A stretch of 64,000 bases of DNA from an uncultured Acinetobacter sp. (GCA_913777945.1 CAJYTY010000018.1:1-64000); one strand, 5' to 3'. Shown: positions 34,211 to 44,392, counted from the stretch's first letter. The notes: generated from the letters alone by a model not told the origin. Program-made: numbers and translations.

Positions 34211-35640
34211 CATTAGGATTAACCGCATTAGAATTAGCGCGGATTCAATTTGCGTTCACAGTATCTTTTCACATTATATTTCCAGCAATTTCAATTGGTT
34301 TAGCAAGTTTTCTTGCTGTGCTTGAATGGCGCTGGTTGCGTACTCAAAACCCGGTTTATCAAGACTTATTTAAGTTTTGGGTTAAGATTTTTGCTGTCGC
34401 TTTTGGTATGGGTGTCGTCTCTGGCGTTGTGATGAGCTATCAGTTTGGAACCAACTGGAGCGAGTTTTCTCGCTTTGCCGGAGGTGTCACAGGCCCATTA
34501 CTCAGCTATGAAGTATTAAGTGCATTTTTCCTTGAAGCCGGCTTTTTAGGGATTATGCTGTTTGGCTGGGGCCGTGTGGGCAAAAATGCACACTTCTTCG
34601 CAACCTTAATGGTGGCGATTGGCACCTGTATTTCCATGTTCTGGATTTTATCGTCCAACAGCTGGATGCAAACACCACAAGGCTATAGCATTGAAAATGG
34701 CATTATCGTGCCACAAGATTGGGTTGCGATTATCTTCAATCCATCTTTCCCTTACCGACTGGCTCACATGGCGATTGCTGCATTTATGGTGTCATCACTT
34801 TTGGTGGCAGCAACCGCAGCATGGCATTTGCTCAAGGGGCGTCGTGATGCATTGGTCAAAAAGTCATTTTCCATGGCACTCTGGCTCATTTTGGTTTTGG
34901 CACCATTACAAGTATTTGTAGGTGATGCACATGGTCTCAATACTTTAGAGCATCAACCTGCAAAACTTGCTGCAATGGAAGGCCATTGGGAAACCAACCA
35001 CGACCATGCCATGCCGTTGTATCTGTTCGGGATTCCAGATATGCAAGAAGAGCGAACCAAATATGCGATCGCGATTCCGCATTTGGGTAGTTTAATTTTA
35101 ACGCACTCGATGGACGGAACAGTTAAAGGGCTTAAAGACTTTGCTCCGGAAGATCGTCCAAACTCCACCATCGTATTTTGGAGCTTTCGAATTATGGTCG
35201 GGCTTGGCATGTTGATGGTACTGTTGGCGTTGGCAGGTCTATGGCTCAGACGTTCAGACCGGCTTTATGAAAACAAATGGTTTCAGCGTTTTGCTTTGGT
35301 GATGGGGCCATCTGGATTTATTGCCTTGCTTGCAGGCTGGTTTACCACCGAAGTTGGTCGTCAGCCTTGGGTGGTTTATGGCGTGATGCGCACTAAAGAT
35401 GCAATCTCTCCTGTCTCTGCCGAACAAGTCGGTCTCACCTTGATCATTTTTGTACTGGTGTACTTTGTTGTCTTTGGAATCGGTATTTATTACATGCTGA
35501 AACTGATCAATAAAGGGCCACAATTTATTCATAGCACGCCACAAGAAGCAGGCGGCGTTGGTCGATTCAAAACCCCAATGCGACCGTTGAGTGCGGCTGA
35601 TGAAGAACTGGATGATCAAGACAAAGGAGCAACATCATGA
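34207..35640 (+). CDS. cioA: Cytochrome bd-type quinol oxidase subunit I (cyanide-insensitive type)
   Basis: A 477-residue CydA/CioA protein. His in VSFHIIFPAIS (heme b595 side ligand), GRQPWVVYG and the conserved SSNSWMQTPQG segment are visible. It is shorter than E. coli CydA (522) because of a short Q-loop, as in CioA oxidases of Pseudomonas. It oxidises ubiquinol and reduces oxygen in the inner membrane without pumping protons, and supports respiration under low oxygen, cyanide or sulfide. The start overlaps the small ORF before it, and the stop overlaps the cioB start by four bases. Confidence 0.94.
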   Translation: MTLGLTALELARIQFAFTVSFHIIFPAISIGLASFLAVLEWRWLRTQNPVYQDLFKFWVKIFAVAFGMGVVSGVVMSYQFGTNWSEFSRFAGGVTGPLLSYEVLSAFFLEAGFLGIMLFGWGRVGKNAHFFATLMVAIGTCISMFWILSSNSWMQTPQGYSIENGIIVPQDWVAIIFNPSFPYRLAHMAIAAFMVSSLLVAATAAWHLLKGRRDALVKKSFSMALWLILVLAPLQVFVGDAHGLNTLEHQPAKLAAMEGHWETNHDHAMPLYLFGIPDMQEERTKYAIAIPHLGSLILTHSMDGTVKGLKDFAPEDRPNSTIVFWSFRIMVGLGMLMVLLALAGLWLRRSDRLYENKWFQRFALVMGPSGFIALLAGWFTTEVGRQPWVVYGVMRTKDAISPVSAEQVGLTLIIFVLVYFVVFGIGIYYMLKLINKGPQFIHSTPQEAGGVGRFKTPMRPLSAADEELDDQDKGATS

Positions 35641-36641
35641 TTGATTTATCTTTAATCTGGGTCGTGATTATTGCTGTTGGCGTGTTTATCTATGTGGTGC
35701 TAGACGGGTTCGACTTGGGAATCGGAATTTTATTTCCATTTATTCAAGATCAGCAAGAACGCGACGTGATGATGAATACCGTGGCACCCGTGTGGGATGG
35801 TAATGAAACCTGGATGGTGCTTGGCGGTGCAGGCTTGTTTGCAGCGTTTCCAATTGTCTATTCTGCTGTTTTATCTGCGCTTTACTTACCTATTTTGCTG
35901 ATGGTAATTGCACTGATTTTTCGTGGCGTAGCATTTGAGTTTCGCTTCAAGGCCAATCGTACCAAACACTTGTGGGACAAAGCATTTATTGGTGGCTCTG
36001 TTCTTTCGAGCTTCTTACAAGGCGTATTGCTAGGCGCTTACATCCAAGGCATACATATTGTGGATGGTCGCTACGCTGGTGGCGGTCTGGACTGGCTGAC
36101 ACCTTTTTCTCTTTTCACGGGTGTGGGCGTGGTTGTCCTTTACGCCGCGCTTGGGTGTGGCTGGTTGATCATGAAAACTGATCATCGTCTACAAGAAGAT
36201 ATGTTTAAGATTATGCCAAAGCTCATACTCGGATTGCTGTTTATTTTTGCGTGTGTGAGTTTGTATACACCTCTGTCTCAGCCACAAATCGCAGCGCGAT
36301 GGTTTAGCTTACCTCAACTCTTGTATTTTAGTCCTGTTCCTATTTTGGTCGTGATATGTAGTGTGCTTGCACTTCGTGCATGTGCCAAGAAACAGGAATC
36401 GGCTCCCTTTTTATATATTCTGGCTCTGCTGTTCTTGGCCTATAGCGGATTTTTAATCAGTATTTTTCCGTATATAATTCCACCATCAGTGACCATTTGG
36501 GACGCTGCTGCTCCGGCAAATAGTCAATTGTTTGCCTTAATTGGTGCACTGATTTTGATTCCGATCATTATCACCTACACCATCATGGCGTACTGGGTTT
36601 TTCGAGACAAAGTACGCGTAGGTGATGAAGGGTATCACTAG
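35637..36641 (+). CDS. cioB: Cytochrome bd-type quinol oxidase subunit II
   Basis: A 334-residue CydB protein with eight to nine membrane helices; VVLDGFDLGIGILFPF and VAPVWDGNETWMVLGGAGLFAAFP near the N-terminus are family signatures. It pairs with CioA to form the heme-containing oxidase. It overlaps cioA by four bases (ATGA) and is followed 12 bp later by a DUF2474 mini-gene. Confidence 0.94.
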   Translation: MIDLSLIWVVIIAVGVFIYVVLDGFDLGIGILFPFIQDQQERDVMMNTVAPVWDGNETWMVLGGAGLFAAFPIVYSAVLSALYLPILLMVIALIFRGVAFEFRFKANRTKHLWDKAFIGGSVLSSFLQGVLLGAYIQGIHIVDGRYAGGGLDWLTPFSLFTGVGVVVLYAALGCGWLIMKTDHRLQEDMFKIMPKLILGLLFIFACVSLYTPLSQPQIAARWFSLPQLLYFSPVPILVVICSVLALRACAKKQESAPFLYILALLFLAYSGFLISIFPYIIPPSVTIWDAAAPANSQLFALIGALILIPIIITYTIMAYWVFRDKVRVGDEGYH

Positions 36642-36653
36642 GAGCGAATAGGT

Positions 36654-36761
36654 ATGAAATTATCGAAATTTCAATGGTTCGTGGTTTTATGGCTGGGCGG
36701 ATTCTTTGGGTTATTGCTGATTGCAATGGCCTTTCGACTCTTATTACAGCTCGCCTATTAA
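36654..36761 (+). CDS. DUF2474-type single-helix accessory protein of the bd oxidase
   Basis: 35 codons encoding MKLSKFQWFVVLWLGGFFGL and a second hydrophobic half ending LLLQLAY: one membrane helix. An AGGAGCGAATAGGT stretch supplies the ribosome binding site. Such short proteins directly behind cioAB are known as DUF2474 and play the part of CydX-like small subunits by position; this role is inferred from family context. Confidence 0.8.
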   Translation: MKLSKFQWFVVLWLGGFFGLLLIAMAFRLLLQLAY

Positions 36762-36770
36762 TAAGAAAGG

Positions 36771-37037
36771 ATGCTTAACGTGAATTCTATGCAATATGGA
36801 TCGCAACAGACACAGTCGATGTTGCTGCACATGGATAACCACTTTTTGGGGCAGGAAATTATTCAGGTTCGTAAGAAAATGAATATTTCTCAGACCCAAC
36901 TGGCCACGATGCTGGGTATTTCAGTCAGAACGCTTGAAAGCTGGGAACGCGGGGTAAGACATCCCTCTAGTTCAGCCAAAGCATTAATTCGCTTGCTGAT
37001 TAAATCTCCACATTTTGTGCTTAAAAATTTGGCCTAA
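36771..37037 (+). CDS. XRE-type helix-turn-helix protein at the end of the cio operon
   Basis: Up to 88 residues; the DNA-binding domain is the C-terminal half: QEIIQVRKKMNISQTQLA followed by MLGISVRTLESWERGVRHPS, the NadS/HigA-like HTH. No toxin gene is adjacent. The ATG at 36771 touches its ribosome binding site (AAAGG), so a GTG at 36780 or ATG at 36789 could be the true start. It starts 9 bp after the DUF2474 gene, so it could regulate the oxidase operon that carries it. Confidence 0.75.
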   Translation: MLNVNSMQYGSQQTQSMLLHMDNHFLGQEIIQVRKKMNISQTQLATMLGISVRTLESWERGVRHPSSSAKALIRLLIKSPHFVLKNLA

Positions 37038-37047
37038 CCTATTTAAT

Positions 37048-37074
37048 CGAGGTCATGTTGATGGCATGGCCTCG
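37048..37074. terminator. Hairpin between convergent genes
   Basis: CGAGGTCATG (37048-37057) pairs with CATGGCCTCG (37065-37074) with one G-T pair. There is no good T-run, so it is a weak or Rho-assisted terminator. Confidence 0.45.
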
Positions 37075-37083
37075 TTACTTCGT

Positions 37084-37554
37084 CTAGATTAAATTTTTTT
37101 TGATCGCTCTTAAAGACTCGTTCAGCCGCTTAATGTCTGAAGGTTTTAATCCTGAAAAACTGTCATTAAAGAGCAGTGAGGTAATTTCATTTATTTTAAT
37201 CACCATTTCATGCCCCGACTCGGTCAACGTCACTCGGGTAACCCGATTATCAAGTTTGCATAAAGACGTTTCTACATAGCCTTCATCTTTTAAACGATAA
37301 ATAATTTTGGTTGCCGTTGGAATTTTGATAAGTGCCATATCCGCCAGTTCCGAAATACTGGCATCGGGACGCGTTGAAGCAGCAAGCAAGATTCTACGGC
37401 GTGAATTGTCTAAACCATATTTTTTTAATGAATTGTCGATCTTATTGATATAAAGCGCGTGAACTTGTGAAATGAGATAGTACGGAAACTCTTCTAAATC
37501 AAATTCATCATGAACAGGAAAATATTTGGCATATTTATTGGTCATATAAGTCAA
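37084..37554 (-). CDS. MarR-family regulator, candidate IacR
   Basis: A 156-residue winged-helix protein with recognition region ISELADMALIKIPTATKIIYRLKDEGYVET and wing DNRVTRVTLTESG. The shorter start MTNKYAKYF is also possible. MarR-type IacR represses iac genes in Acinetobacter baumannii and Pseudomonas putida. Here it ends the minus-strand block that contains the transporter, aldolase and iac genes, so it is the best candidate for the regulator of the shared motif found before iacH, the porin gene and the binding protein gene. Orthology to IacR is not proven. Confidence 0.85.
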   Translation of the reverse strand: MTYMTNKYAKYFPVHDEFDLEEFPYYLISQVHALYINKIDNSLKKYGLDNSRRRILLAASTRPDASISELADMALIKIPTATKIIYRLKDEGYVETSLCKLDNRVTRVTLTESGHEMVIKINEITSLLFNDSFSGLKPSDIKRLNESLRAIKKNLI

Positions 37555-37772
37555 GCTTCTTAAAAGTGAATGGATTTAAATTAGCATATATTTTAGCTTA
37601 AGCATTCAAATTATTTTATTCTTAAAGTAAATTTTTTATTAAAATCATGTTTTTAATTACATAAAAGCAATCCGATATAGTTAATAAGTGTCATAATTTT
37701 TTTAAATCAAAATATATAAAGTTTTTGTAAATGGACCACTCTAGATGAGCAGTCCTGTTTCAATGTTCTAGC

Positions 37773-38522
37773 CTAATGACGACTTTCATTCATTTTTCGA
37801 ACCATCGCATCAAAAAATTTGTTGGCAAATCCACTTTCCCGAATCAGCATGGCCGTCAGATCTGTACATTTTTGTTTAACATCATGATTTAAAGGCATGT
37901 CTTCTCCTGCCATCGCATCTGCCTGACACTGTACTTCGGCAGCACGCTGTACGGTCCAAAGTAAAAAGAAGGCTTTTTCGATACTGCTCTCGCCCACAGC
38001 AATGCCGTGATTACGAAGAACTAAAATATGATGGTCTGCCAAGCTTTCAATCATGCGTGATTTTTCATCTTCAAACAGCGTGATTCCCTCAAAAGTATGA
38101 TATCCAACTCGACCATAGAGCTGTGCGCCATAGAAACTATCATGTTTGAAGCCGTGCTTTTTTTGCACCACGGCGCTGATGGGTGTGGTATGAGTATGAA
38201 TCATACAGCGGATATCATCTCTTGCACCATGCACTGCGCTGTGTAACGCAAAACCAGCCGGATTGGCATCATACTCAGATGGTTCAACTTTGTTTCCATC
38301 CAAATCTACTTTAAGTAGGTTTTCAGGCGTAATTTCAGTGTAATTTAAACCAAACGGATTCACCAAATAGTGGTGTTCCTTGCCGGGTAATCGCGCAGAA
38401 ATGTGGTTGAAAATCGTTTCTGTCCAGCCAAAATAATCAACCAAATGGTAACACTGTGTCAGTTTGGTTCGAAGCGCCCATTCTTCTTGTGAGCACTGTG
38501 GTAGGGCAATTGCACTGTTCAT
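37773..38522 (-). CDS. Class II aldolase/adducin-family protein
   Basis: A 249-residue member of the zinc-dependent AraD-like fold. Zinc histidines lie in MIHTHTTPIS and LRNHGIAVG, with a further acidic residue in the N-terminal part (NHISARLPG begins the domain). Family members are aldolases, epimerases, decarboxylases or non-enzymatic. It lies 14 bp downstream of a ketopantoate-reductase-like gene and with the ABC transporter operon. A role in processing a product linked to the imported compound is inferred, not shown. Confidence 0.85.
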   Translation of the reverse strand: MNSAIALPQCSQEEWALRTKLTQCYHLVDYFGWTETIFNHISARLPGKEHHYLVNPFGLNYTEITPENLLKVDLDGNKVEPSEYDANPAGFALHSAVHGARDDIRCMIHTHTTPISAVVQKKHGFKHDSFYGAQLYGRVGYHTFEGITLFEDEKSRMIESLADHHILVLRNHGIAVGESSIEKAFFLLWTVQRAAEVQCQADAMAGEDMPLNHDVKQKCTDLTAMLIRESGFANKFFDAMVRKMNESRH

Positions 38523-38536
38523 TCTGATATCCTGTT

Positions 38537-39529
38537 TTAAATTTTTCGAGACTGTTCACTGAGATATTGGGTCAGATCGCAAATATGTCGGGTCATTGGC
38601 ATTGGACAATCGTAGTGTTCTGCTAACTCAATCACGGCATCTGCGATGCCTTTTAGTTCGAGTGGCTGTTTTTTTTGATAGTCATACCACATGGATGTAC
38701 GGGTATCGCCCATTTCAGAGCCCAGCTTTAAAAAGGTATCTGGGTCGATCGAGACGCGTGCGCCATAGCTTGCTGCCACCTGACGGACTTCACGTGTGAT
38801 TTCTCGGGTGATGCTCTGTAGGTAAGGATGTGAGTAAATATCTTTAAGCGTTGCACCGGTAATCACAGACATTGGATTTGAACTTAAGTTGGCGATGACT
38901 TTGGTCCAGATTTGATCGCGAATGGTTTCTGAAATACGCACCTCAATGCCACTGTCTGTAAAAATATTCTGCAACGCGGTAATACGAGGTGTGACTTGAT
39001 GAGAAGGCTCACCCAATATAAGCAGATACGGATTTTTTGATTCAACCCGACCATGACTTTTTAAGGTGGCTGTAATAAATACTACAGCACCGATCAAATG
39101 AGATAATGGAAAATGCTGTATTAGGCGTTGATCGGCATCGAGGCATTTAATTGGCTTGATTTGGTCTTGTGTCGTGTTTTGATAGAAATACCAAAATGGA
39201 ATTCCATTGATGAGCGGAATCACCAAAGTTTGTTCATGCAAAATAGACTGAATGTCTTCATACACATGAATTAAGGCATCGGATTTGGTGGCAATAAAAA
39301 TCACGTCTTGTGGTTCAAGCGCAGATGCATGACTCACCACACGATCAGGAATAATGTGGTGTTCACCAGTGAGGTCTTGCAGATAAATTCCCTGATCAGA
39401 CAGTACCTGATAATTTTCTCCTCGCGCAATTATCGAAACCGATGTGCATCCTGCAAGTTTTAATCTGGCTGCCATGGTACATCCGATTGCACCAGCACCC
39501 AGAATGGTAATTTTAGCTGACTGATTCAT
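38537..39529 (-). CDS. 2-dehydropantoate 2-reductase-family oxidoreductase
   Basis: A 330-residue NADPH-dependent reductase. Start at 39529 (MNQSAKITILGAGAIG) follows an AGAGGA ribosome binding site; the longer frame overlaps livF. The Rossmann GAGAIGCTMAARL motif and the catalytic-lysine region (IWTKVIANLSSNP) match the ApbA/PanE family. Pantothenate genes are not nearby, and it is grouped with a class II aldolase and an ABC transporter, so a reductase for another 2-keto acid is more likely than PanE itself. Confidence 0.85.
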   Translation of the reverse strand: MNQSAKITILGAGAIGCTMAARLKLAGCTSVSIIARGENYQVLSDQGIYLQDLTGEHHIIPDRVVSHASALEPQDVIFIATKSDALIHVYEDIQSILHEQTLVIPLINGIPFWYFYQNTTQDQIKPIKCLDADQRLIQHFPLSHLIGAVVFITATLKSHGRVESKNPYLLILGEPSHQVTPRITALQNIFTDSGIEVRISETIRDQIWTKVIANLSSNPMSVITGATLKDIYSHPYLQSITREITREVRQVAASYGARVSIDPDTFLKLGSEMGDTRTSMWYDYQKKQPLELKGIADAVIELAEHYDCPMPMTRHICDLTQYLSEQSRKI

Positions 39530-39542
39530 ACGTGTCCTCTTT

Positions 39543-40316
39543 TTAAATAGCCAATACATCTTGGTGTTTACTGTTGATTCCAAGATAACTTTCTATAATT
39601 CTAGGATCTTCGACCAGATCTGAACCCCGACCTTCTATAGCTAACTCGCCCATTTCAAGCACATAGGCGTAGTCGGCGAGCTTAAGTGCTGCGCGTGCAT
39701 TTTGTTCAACCAGTAAAATCGAAACACCTTGAGTCCGGAGTTGATCAATGATCTTAAAAATTTCACGGGTAATCAGCGGTGCTAGCCCTAAACTTGGTTC
39801 ATCTAGCATCAATAGTTTAGGTTTTGCCATGAGTGCTCGGCCCACTGCCAGCATTTGGCGCTCTCCACCAGAAAGCGTACCAGCCTCTTGTTTACGGCGC
39901 TCATGTAAGCGTGGAAATAACCCATAGACTTCATCTAAAGTCTGTTTGAGTGTCCGGTCTCCGTGTTTATAACGCTGGAAACCACCAAGCATTAAATTAT
40001 CTTCAATCGACATCGACGCAAATAACTCACGTTTTTCAGGTACCAACCCTAACCCACGCACCACCATGCGTTCAATTTCAGGGCATTGTCCTATTTCACC
40101 ATCGAACTCAATATCTCCTTTCGAGCCCAGAACCCCCATAATCGCAGATAGCAATGTGGTTTTTCCGGCGCCGTTTGGACCAACCACTGAAACAATCTGC
40201 CCCTGATTCACCCGCATATTAAAATTGGTCAGTGCATCGACCTTACCATAAGCGACACTTAAATTTTTCACTTCCAGTAAAGCGTTGCCGGATGTATTGT
40301 TGTGGATGTCTTTCAT
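39543..40316 (-). CDS. Branched-chain-type ABC transporter ATP-binding protein (LivF-like)
   Basis: A 257-residue ATPase with Walker A GPNGAGKTT, signature LSGGERQMLAVGRALM, Walker B LLMLDEPSLGLAP and LGLVPEKRELFASMSIEDNL, matching LivF. It overlaps the upstream permease-ATPase gene by four bases. It is the last transporter gene of the operon that starts at 44392. Confidence 0.92.
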   Translation of the reverse strand: MKDIHNNTSGNALLEVKNLSVAYGKVDALTNFNMRVNQGQIVSVVGPNGAGKTTLLSAIMGVLGSKGDIEFDGEIGQCPEIERMVVRGLGLVPEKRELFASMSIEDNLMLGGFQRYKHGDRTLKQTLDEVYGLFPRLHERRKQEAGTLSGGERQMLAVGRALMAKPKLLMLDEPSLGLAPLITREIFKIIDQLRTQGVSILLVEQNARAALKLADYAYVLEMGELAIEGRGSDLVEDPRIIESYLGINSKHQDVLAI

Positions 40317-42115
40317 GCAGCACCTCCCAAATAAGCCTCAAGCACCGCTTGATCATTTTGAATATCGTGAGGTAAGCCCTCGGCAATTTTCTGTCCAAAC
40401 TCCATCACCACCACTCGATCGACCAGATTCATCACAAAATCCATATCATGCTCAACCAGTAAAATCGCCATACCTTCCGATTTAAGCTTAATGAGAAGCT
40501 CGGCTAATGCCTGTTTTTCTTTCAAACGTAAGCCTGCTGCTGGCTCATCGAGAAGCAATAAACACGGATGAGCACACAAGGCGCGTGCAATTTCTAAAAT
40601 ACGTTGTTGCCCCAAAGCCAATGCACCCGCTTCGGTATATAGGTATTCACCTAAACCTACTCGCTCAAGCTGTTGCTTGGCTTCATTTAACAAAATATTT
40701 TCTTCTTCACGATCTAGACGAAACATGGAAGCAAAAACACCTCGTTGCCCACGTAAATGCGCACCAATCACTACATTTTCGAGCACTGTCATTTCTGGCA
40801 AAATCTTCACGTGCTGAAAAGTTCGGCTTAAACCTAATTTGGCAATTTCACGAGATGGAATTCCATTGATACGCTGTCCAAGAAATATTACATCGCCACT
40901 GGTTGGCGTATCGACACCTGACAACTGATTAAACATAGTGCTTTTTCCAGCACCATTTGGTCCAATCAAGGCCAAAATCTCTCCCGCACGAATATTCAGA
41001 TTCATTTGGTTATTGGCAATCAATCCACCAAATGCCTTAGTGACATCTAAAGCCTGTAAGATTTCGGTACCATGCGCAGGCAGTGTCGGTTTTGCCAAGG
41101 TATGAGATGTTGGATTTAACGACAAATGTGAACCTTTTAACTGATAACGGGCAGGTAAAAGTTTCAGAAGTAGTGACCACAATCCCGCCGGTGATTTTTG
41201 CATTAGAACCACAATCATGAGGCCAAACACAATGGTTTCATAATTACCTTCACCACCAAATATCATGGGTAACACATCTTGCAACCATTGACGCATCATA
41301 GTGAAAATACCCGCACCCACCACTGCGCCCCAAATACTACCTACCCCACCAAGTAACGCCATAAAGAGGTAATCAATTCCCATCTGAAGACCAAATGGCG
41401 TCGGATTAATAAAGGATTGGTTGTGCGCGTAAAGCCAGCCTGCGATCGATGCAAATACCGATGACGTTACAAATACGATCATTTTCGAGCGAAAAGTATT
41501 GACTCCCATCGACTCCGCCATGATTTGTCCACCTTTTAGCGCACGGATCGCACGACCTTCTCGGGAGTTAAGCAAATTTCGAGTCAGAATCATGGCGATC
41601 AATAAGATGAGCCAGATCAGATAAAACATCTTGTTGTTGGTATCTAAGGCATATCCAGCAATTTCAATACTAGGAATATTGGCAATACCTGAATGCCCGC
41701 CCAATGTTGGAATAGTTGAAAAGAAGTAGTACAGCGAAATACCCCAAGCAATTGTACCCAGTGGCAAATAATGACCTGAAAGTTTAAGCGTGAGCCCGCC
41801 AACCACTAGCGCAGAAAAGATGGTGATGATCAATCCAAGGAATAACCCCACCCATGGCCCACCGCCTGTCCATGCCAGAAATGTTGGCAATTGTTCGGTT
41901 ACGCTCAGATAAGCTGTGGTATAAGCCCCGATTCCGACCAATGCAGCCTGCCCAAAGCTGGTCATTCCGCCCACACCTGTGAGTAAAACCAACCCCAGCA
42001 CCACCAAAGCATTCATACCAATATAGTTAAGTAGCGTCACTTGGTAAGTGGGTAACAGCAGTGGACTTAGTGCAACCAGCAACACTACAACCGCCAAGAT
42101 AGCATTTGATTTCAT
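40313..42115 (-). CDS. Fused ABC permease-ATPase (LivM-LivG fusion)
   Basis: A 600-residue fusion. Residues 1-330 form a LivM-type permease ([39 protein letters not shown]), then about residues 350-600 form a LivG-type ATPase (Walker [11 protein letters not shown]; signature [15 protein letters not shown]; Walker [12 protein letters not shown]). The start at 42115 has a GAGGAGG ribosome binding site and overlaps the livH-like stop as ATGA, unlike the longer frame from 42157. Together with LivH- and LivF-like proteins it makes the import complex. The fusion is complete in both halves. Confidence 0.92.
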   Translation of the reverse strand: MKSNAILAVVVLLVALSPLLLPTYQVTLLNYIGMNALVVLGLVLLTGVGGMTSFGQAALVGIGAYTTAYLSVTEQLPTFLAWTGGGPWVGLFLGLIITIFSALVVGGLTLKLSGHYLPLGTIAWGISLYYFFSTIPTLGGHSGIANIPSIEIAGYALDTNNKMFYLIWLILLIAMILTRNLLNSREGRAIRALKGGQIMAESMGVNTFRSKMIVFVTSSVFASIAGWLYAHNQSFINPTPFGLQMGIDYLFMALLGGVGSIWGAVVGAGIFTMMRQWLQDVLPMIFGGEGNYETIVFGLMIVVLMQKSPAGLWSLLLKLLPARYQLKGSHLSLNPTSHTLAKPTLPAHGTEILQALDVTKAFGGLIANNQMNLNIRAGEILALIGPNGAGKSTMFNQLSGVDTPTSGDVIFLGQRINGIPSREIAKLGLSRTFQHVKILPEMTVLENVVIGAHLRGQRGVFASMFRLDREEENILLNEAKQQLERVGLGEYLYTEAGALALGQQRILEIARALCAHPCLLLLDEPAAGLRLKEKQALAELLIKLKSEGMAILLVEHDMDFVMNLVDRVVVMEFGQKIAEGLPHDIQNDQAVLEAYLGGAA

Positions 42116-43149
42116 TCGCTTTCCTCCTCTATTTGACGAGAAGTTAATGATTTCCATAACAAAAATGGAATAATCAGGGTAAAGACAATAATTTCCTTAT
42201 AGTCACTGGCCCAAAACATAGCAAAAGCTTCAATAATCCCCACTGCGACTGCACCAAGTGCGGCCACTGGAAAGCTCACCAAACCACCAATAATTGCGCC
42301 TACAAAGCCTTTTAAGCTGATTACGAAACCAGAGTCGTAATATAAGGTCGTGATGGGTGCAATCAAAATACCCGAAAGCGCACCGATAAATGCAGCCAGA
42401 CTAAAGGTCAGTTTTCCCGCAAAAACAGGAGAAATTCCCATTAATTGTGCCCCCATTCGGTTGACTGCAGTTGCATGTAAGGCTTTGCCATATAATGTTT
42501 TTTCGAAGAAATACCACAGTGCAATAATCATGATGAGGAAAGCTGCTACAATAAACAGGGTCTGACTATTAACTGTTAAAGCGCCCACTTCAAAAATTGC
42601 TTCACTAAAGGGTTTGGTTTGTGCGCCATCTGGCCCAAAAATAAGTAACCCGACACCGACCATTGCCACATGTACCGCAATTGAAACAATCAATAGCACC
42701 AAGGGCTTTGCTGCTACCAATGGCTGAAAAAAAGTTCGATACATTTGCGGACCGAGCGGTGTGATCACGGCTAATGCAAAAATTATTTGTAAGCCGAGCG
42801 GCATATTTATCAGCGGCAAGGTATACATCGCAATAACCAACGCTGCGATATAGATCGCCCACACAATCGCTGCCTGAATGTTAAATTTGGTTTGATGTTT
42901 AAAATATGCGTACAGGTCTAAAATAATATTGGTGAAGTAAAAAGCCACCAGTAACCAGACCACCACACTGGGTGTTCCTGCCTGAATGGCAGCTAAGGTC
43001 AGTGCACCATAGACAGTGAATTCGCCCAAAGGAATGAGCAAGATGCGTGTCACGGTAAATACAAGCAGAATACATAACGCCAATAAGGCATAAATTGCCC
43101 CACTGGTAATGCCATCTTGCCCTAAAATCAAAGCAATATTCATATCCAT
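42112..43149 (-). CDS. Branched-chain-type ABC transporter permease (LivH-like)
   Basis: A 345-residue membrane protein. [24 protein letters not shown] at the N-terminus and [26 protein letters not shown] near the end are LivH hallmarks. The middle is longer than in classical LivH, with extra hydrophobic segments (about 60-150). Partner of the fused permease-ATPase. Located 97 bp downstream of the binding-protein gene. Confidence 0.9.
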   Translation of the reverse strand: MDMNIALILGQDGITSGAIYALLALCILLVFTVTRILLIPLGEFTVYGALTLAAIQAGTPSVVVWLLVAFYFTNIILDLYAYFKHQTKFNIQAAIVWAIYIAALVIAMYTLPLINMPLGLQIIFALAVITPLGPQMYRTFFQPLVAAKPLVLLIVSIAVHVAMVGVGLLIFGPDGAQTKPFSEAIFEVGALTVNSQTLFIVAAFLIMIIALWYFFEKTLYGKALHATAVNRMGAQLMGISPVFAGKLTFSLAAFIGALSGILIAPITTLYYDSGFVISLKGFVGAIIGGLVSFPVAALGAVAVGIIEAFAMFWASDYKEIIVFTLIIPFLLWKSLTSRQIEEESE

Positions 43150-43246
43150 AATGGTCTATCCTTACTATGTAGGTCGTGATCACCTCACAGGAAAATTGAT
43201 GACTTTCCTGACATAGCAATTTTTTGATTTTTTCTGAATAGGATTA

Positions 43247-44392
43247 CTATTTAAGTAGTTTCCATTGACCGTTTTTCACCGTAATCATTACGCGTCCGCG
43301 TTGATCAAAACCACTATGATCCATAGCTGTCATAGTGTAGACCCCTTGCGTGGCAGGCAATTCCTTGGTTTGTTCCAATGCAGTTCTTAAGGCTTGACGA
43401 AATTGTGCTGTTCCTGGTTTCGCTTGCTTGAGTGCAATCGGTACGGCTTTATTGAGTAATAGTCCAGCATCATAAACATTTGCACCAAAGGTGGCTGGAA
43501 CTACGCCATATAATGCTTTGTAATCGTTAATATATTTCTGTGCAATTTGTTTAGATGGATGATTATTTGGTACTTCATTAATCACCAGCATCAGACTTGC
43601 TGCTAGAATCGTATTTTCTACCTTCTTACCCCCAAGCTTTAAAAACTGATCTAAAGCTGCACCATGTGTCTGATACACTTGCCCGCGGTACCCTCGATCA
43701 TATAACGCCACTTGTGGCGTAACTGCCGAACTTCCTGGCGCAGCGATTAAAATGGCTTGAGGCTTTTTCGCAACAAGTTTAAGTGCTTGTCCGGTGAGTG
43801 ATGTATCCTGACGCTGAAAAGATTCTTTTACTGTCACACTAATGCCATTTTTGGCTGCCAATATACTTATCACACGGCTCCAGTTTTCGCCGTATGGGTC
43901 GGCTGTGCCAATAAATCCAAGGGTTTTAATTTTTCGTTTGACCATATCTTGCACCAAAGCCTGTGCAATCAAATCATCATTTTGCGTGGTTTTAAACACC
44001 CATTTACGCTGTGCATCCATTGGAACCACAACACCTGATGTACCCACAGGTGCCAAAAGTGGAACCCCTACTTTGGCAATAATTCCCAAAGCTGCCATTG
44101 CATTTGGAGAACCTGACGGTCCAATAATGGCATCGACATTATTCTCCTTAATCAGTTTATTCATTGCCTTGACAGTCGCTGTGGGATCACTGCCATCATC
44201 GAGTGAGATGTAGCGAACATTTTCCGTGCCAATTTTTTTGGGTAACAGTGCAATCGTATTACGCTGTGGAATACCCACCATGGCAACGGGGCCACTTGAT
44301 GATGTCACAACACCTACGGTTATGTCGGCATGTACCATTGGTATAGCTGCACTTATGACTGCCGTGAAGCTCATAATTTTGGTTAACTTCAT
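43247..44392 (-). CDS. ABC transporter substrate-binding protein, Leu/aromatic-acid type
   Basis: A 381-residue periplasmic binding protein (Peripla_BP_6). Start at 44392 (MKLTKIMSFTAVISAA) has an AGGAGAAGG ribosome binding site and begins a standard signal peptide cleaved after about VHA; six upstream codons are excluded. DITVGVVTSSSGPVAMVGIPQRN opens the mature protein. Proteins of this type often bind aromatic acids rather than leucine. The shared motif at 44435 sits 43 bp upstream, which ties it to the iac operon, so indole-3-acetate or a related acid is a reasonable ligand guess. Confidence 0.9.
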   Translation of the reverse strand: MKLTKIMSFTAVISAAIPMVHADITVGVVTSSSGPVAMVGIPQRNTIALLPKKIGTENVRYISLDDGSDPTATVKAMNKLIKENNVDAIIGPSGSPNAMAALGIIAKVGVPLLAPVGTSGVVVPMDAQRKWVFKTTQNDDLIAQALVQDMVKRKIKTLGFIGTADPYGENWSRVISILAAKNGISVTVKESFQRQDTSLTGQALKLVAKKPQAILIAAPGSSAVTPQVALYDRGYRGQVYQTHGAALDQFLKLGGKKVENTILAASLMLVINEVPNNHPSKQIAQKYINDYKALYGVVPATFGANVYDAGLLLNKAVPIALKQAKPGTAQFRQALRTALEQTKELPATQGVYTMTAMDHSGFDQRGRVMITVKNGQWKLLK

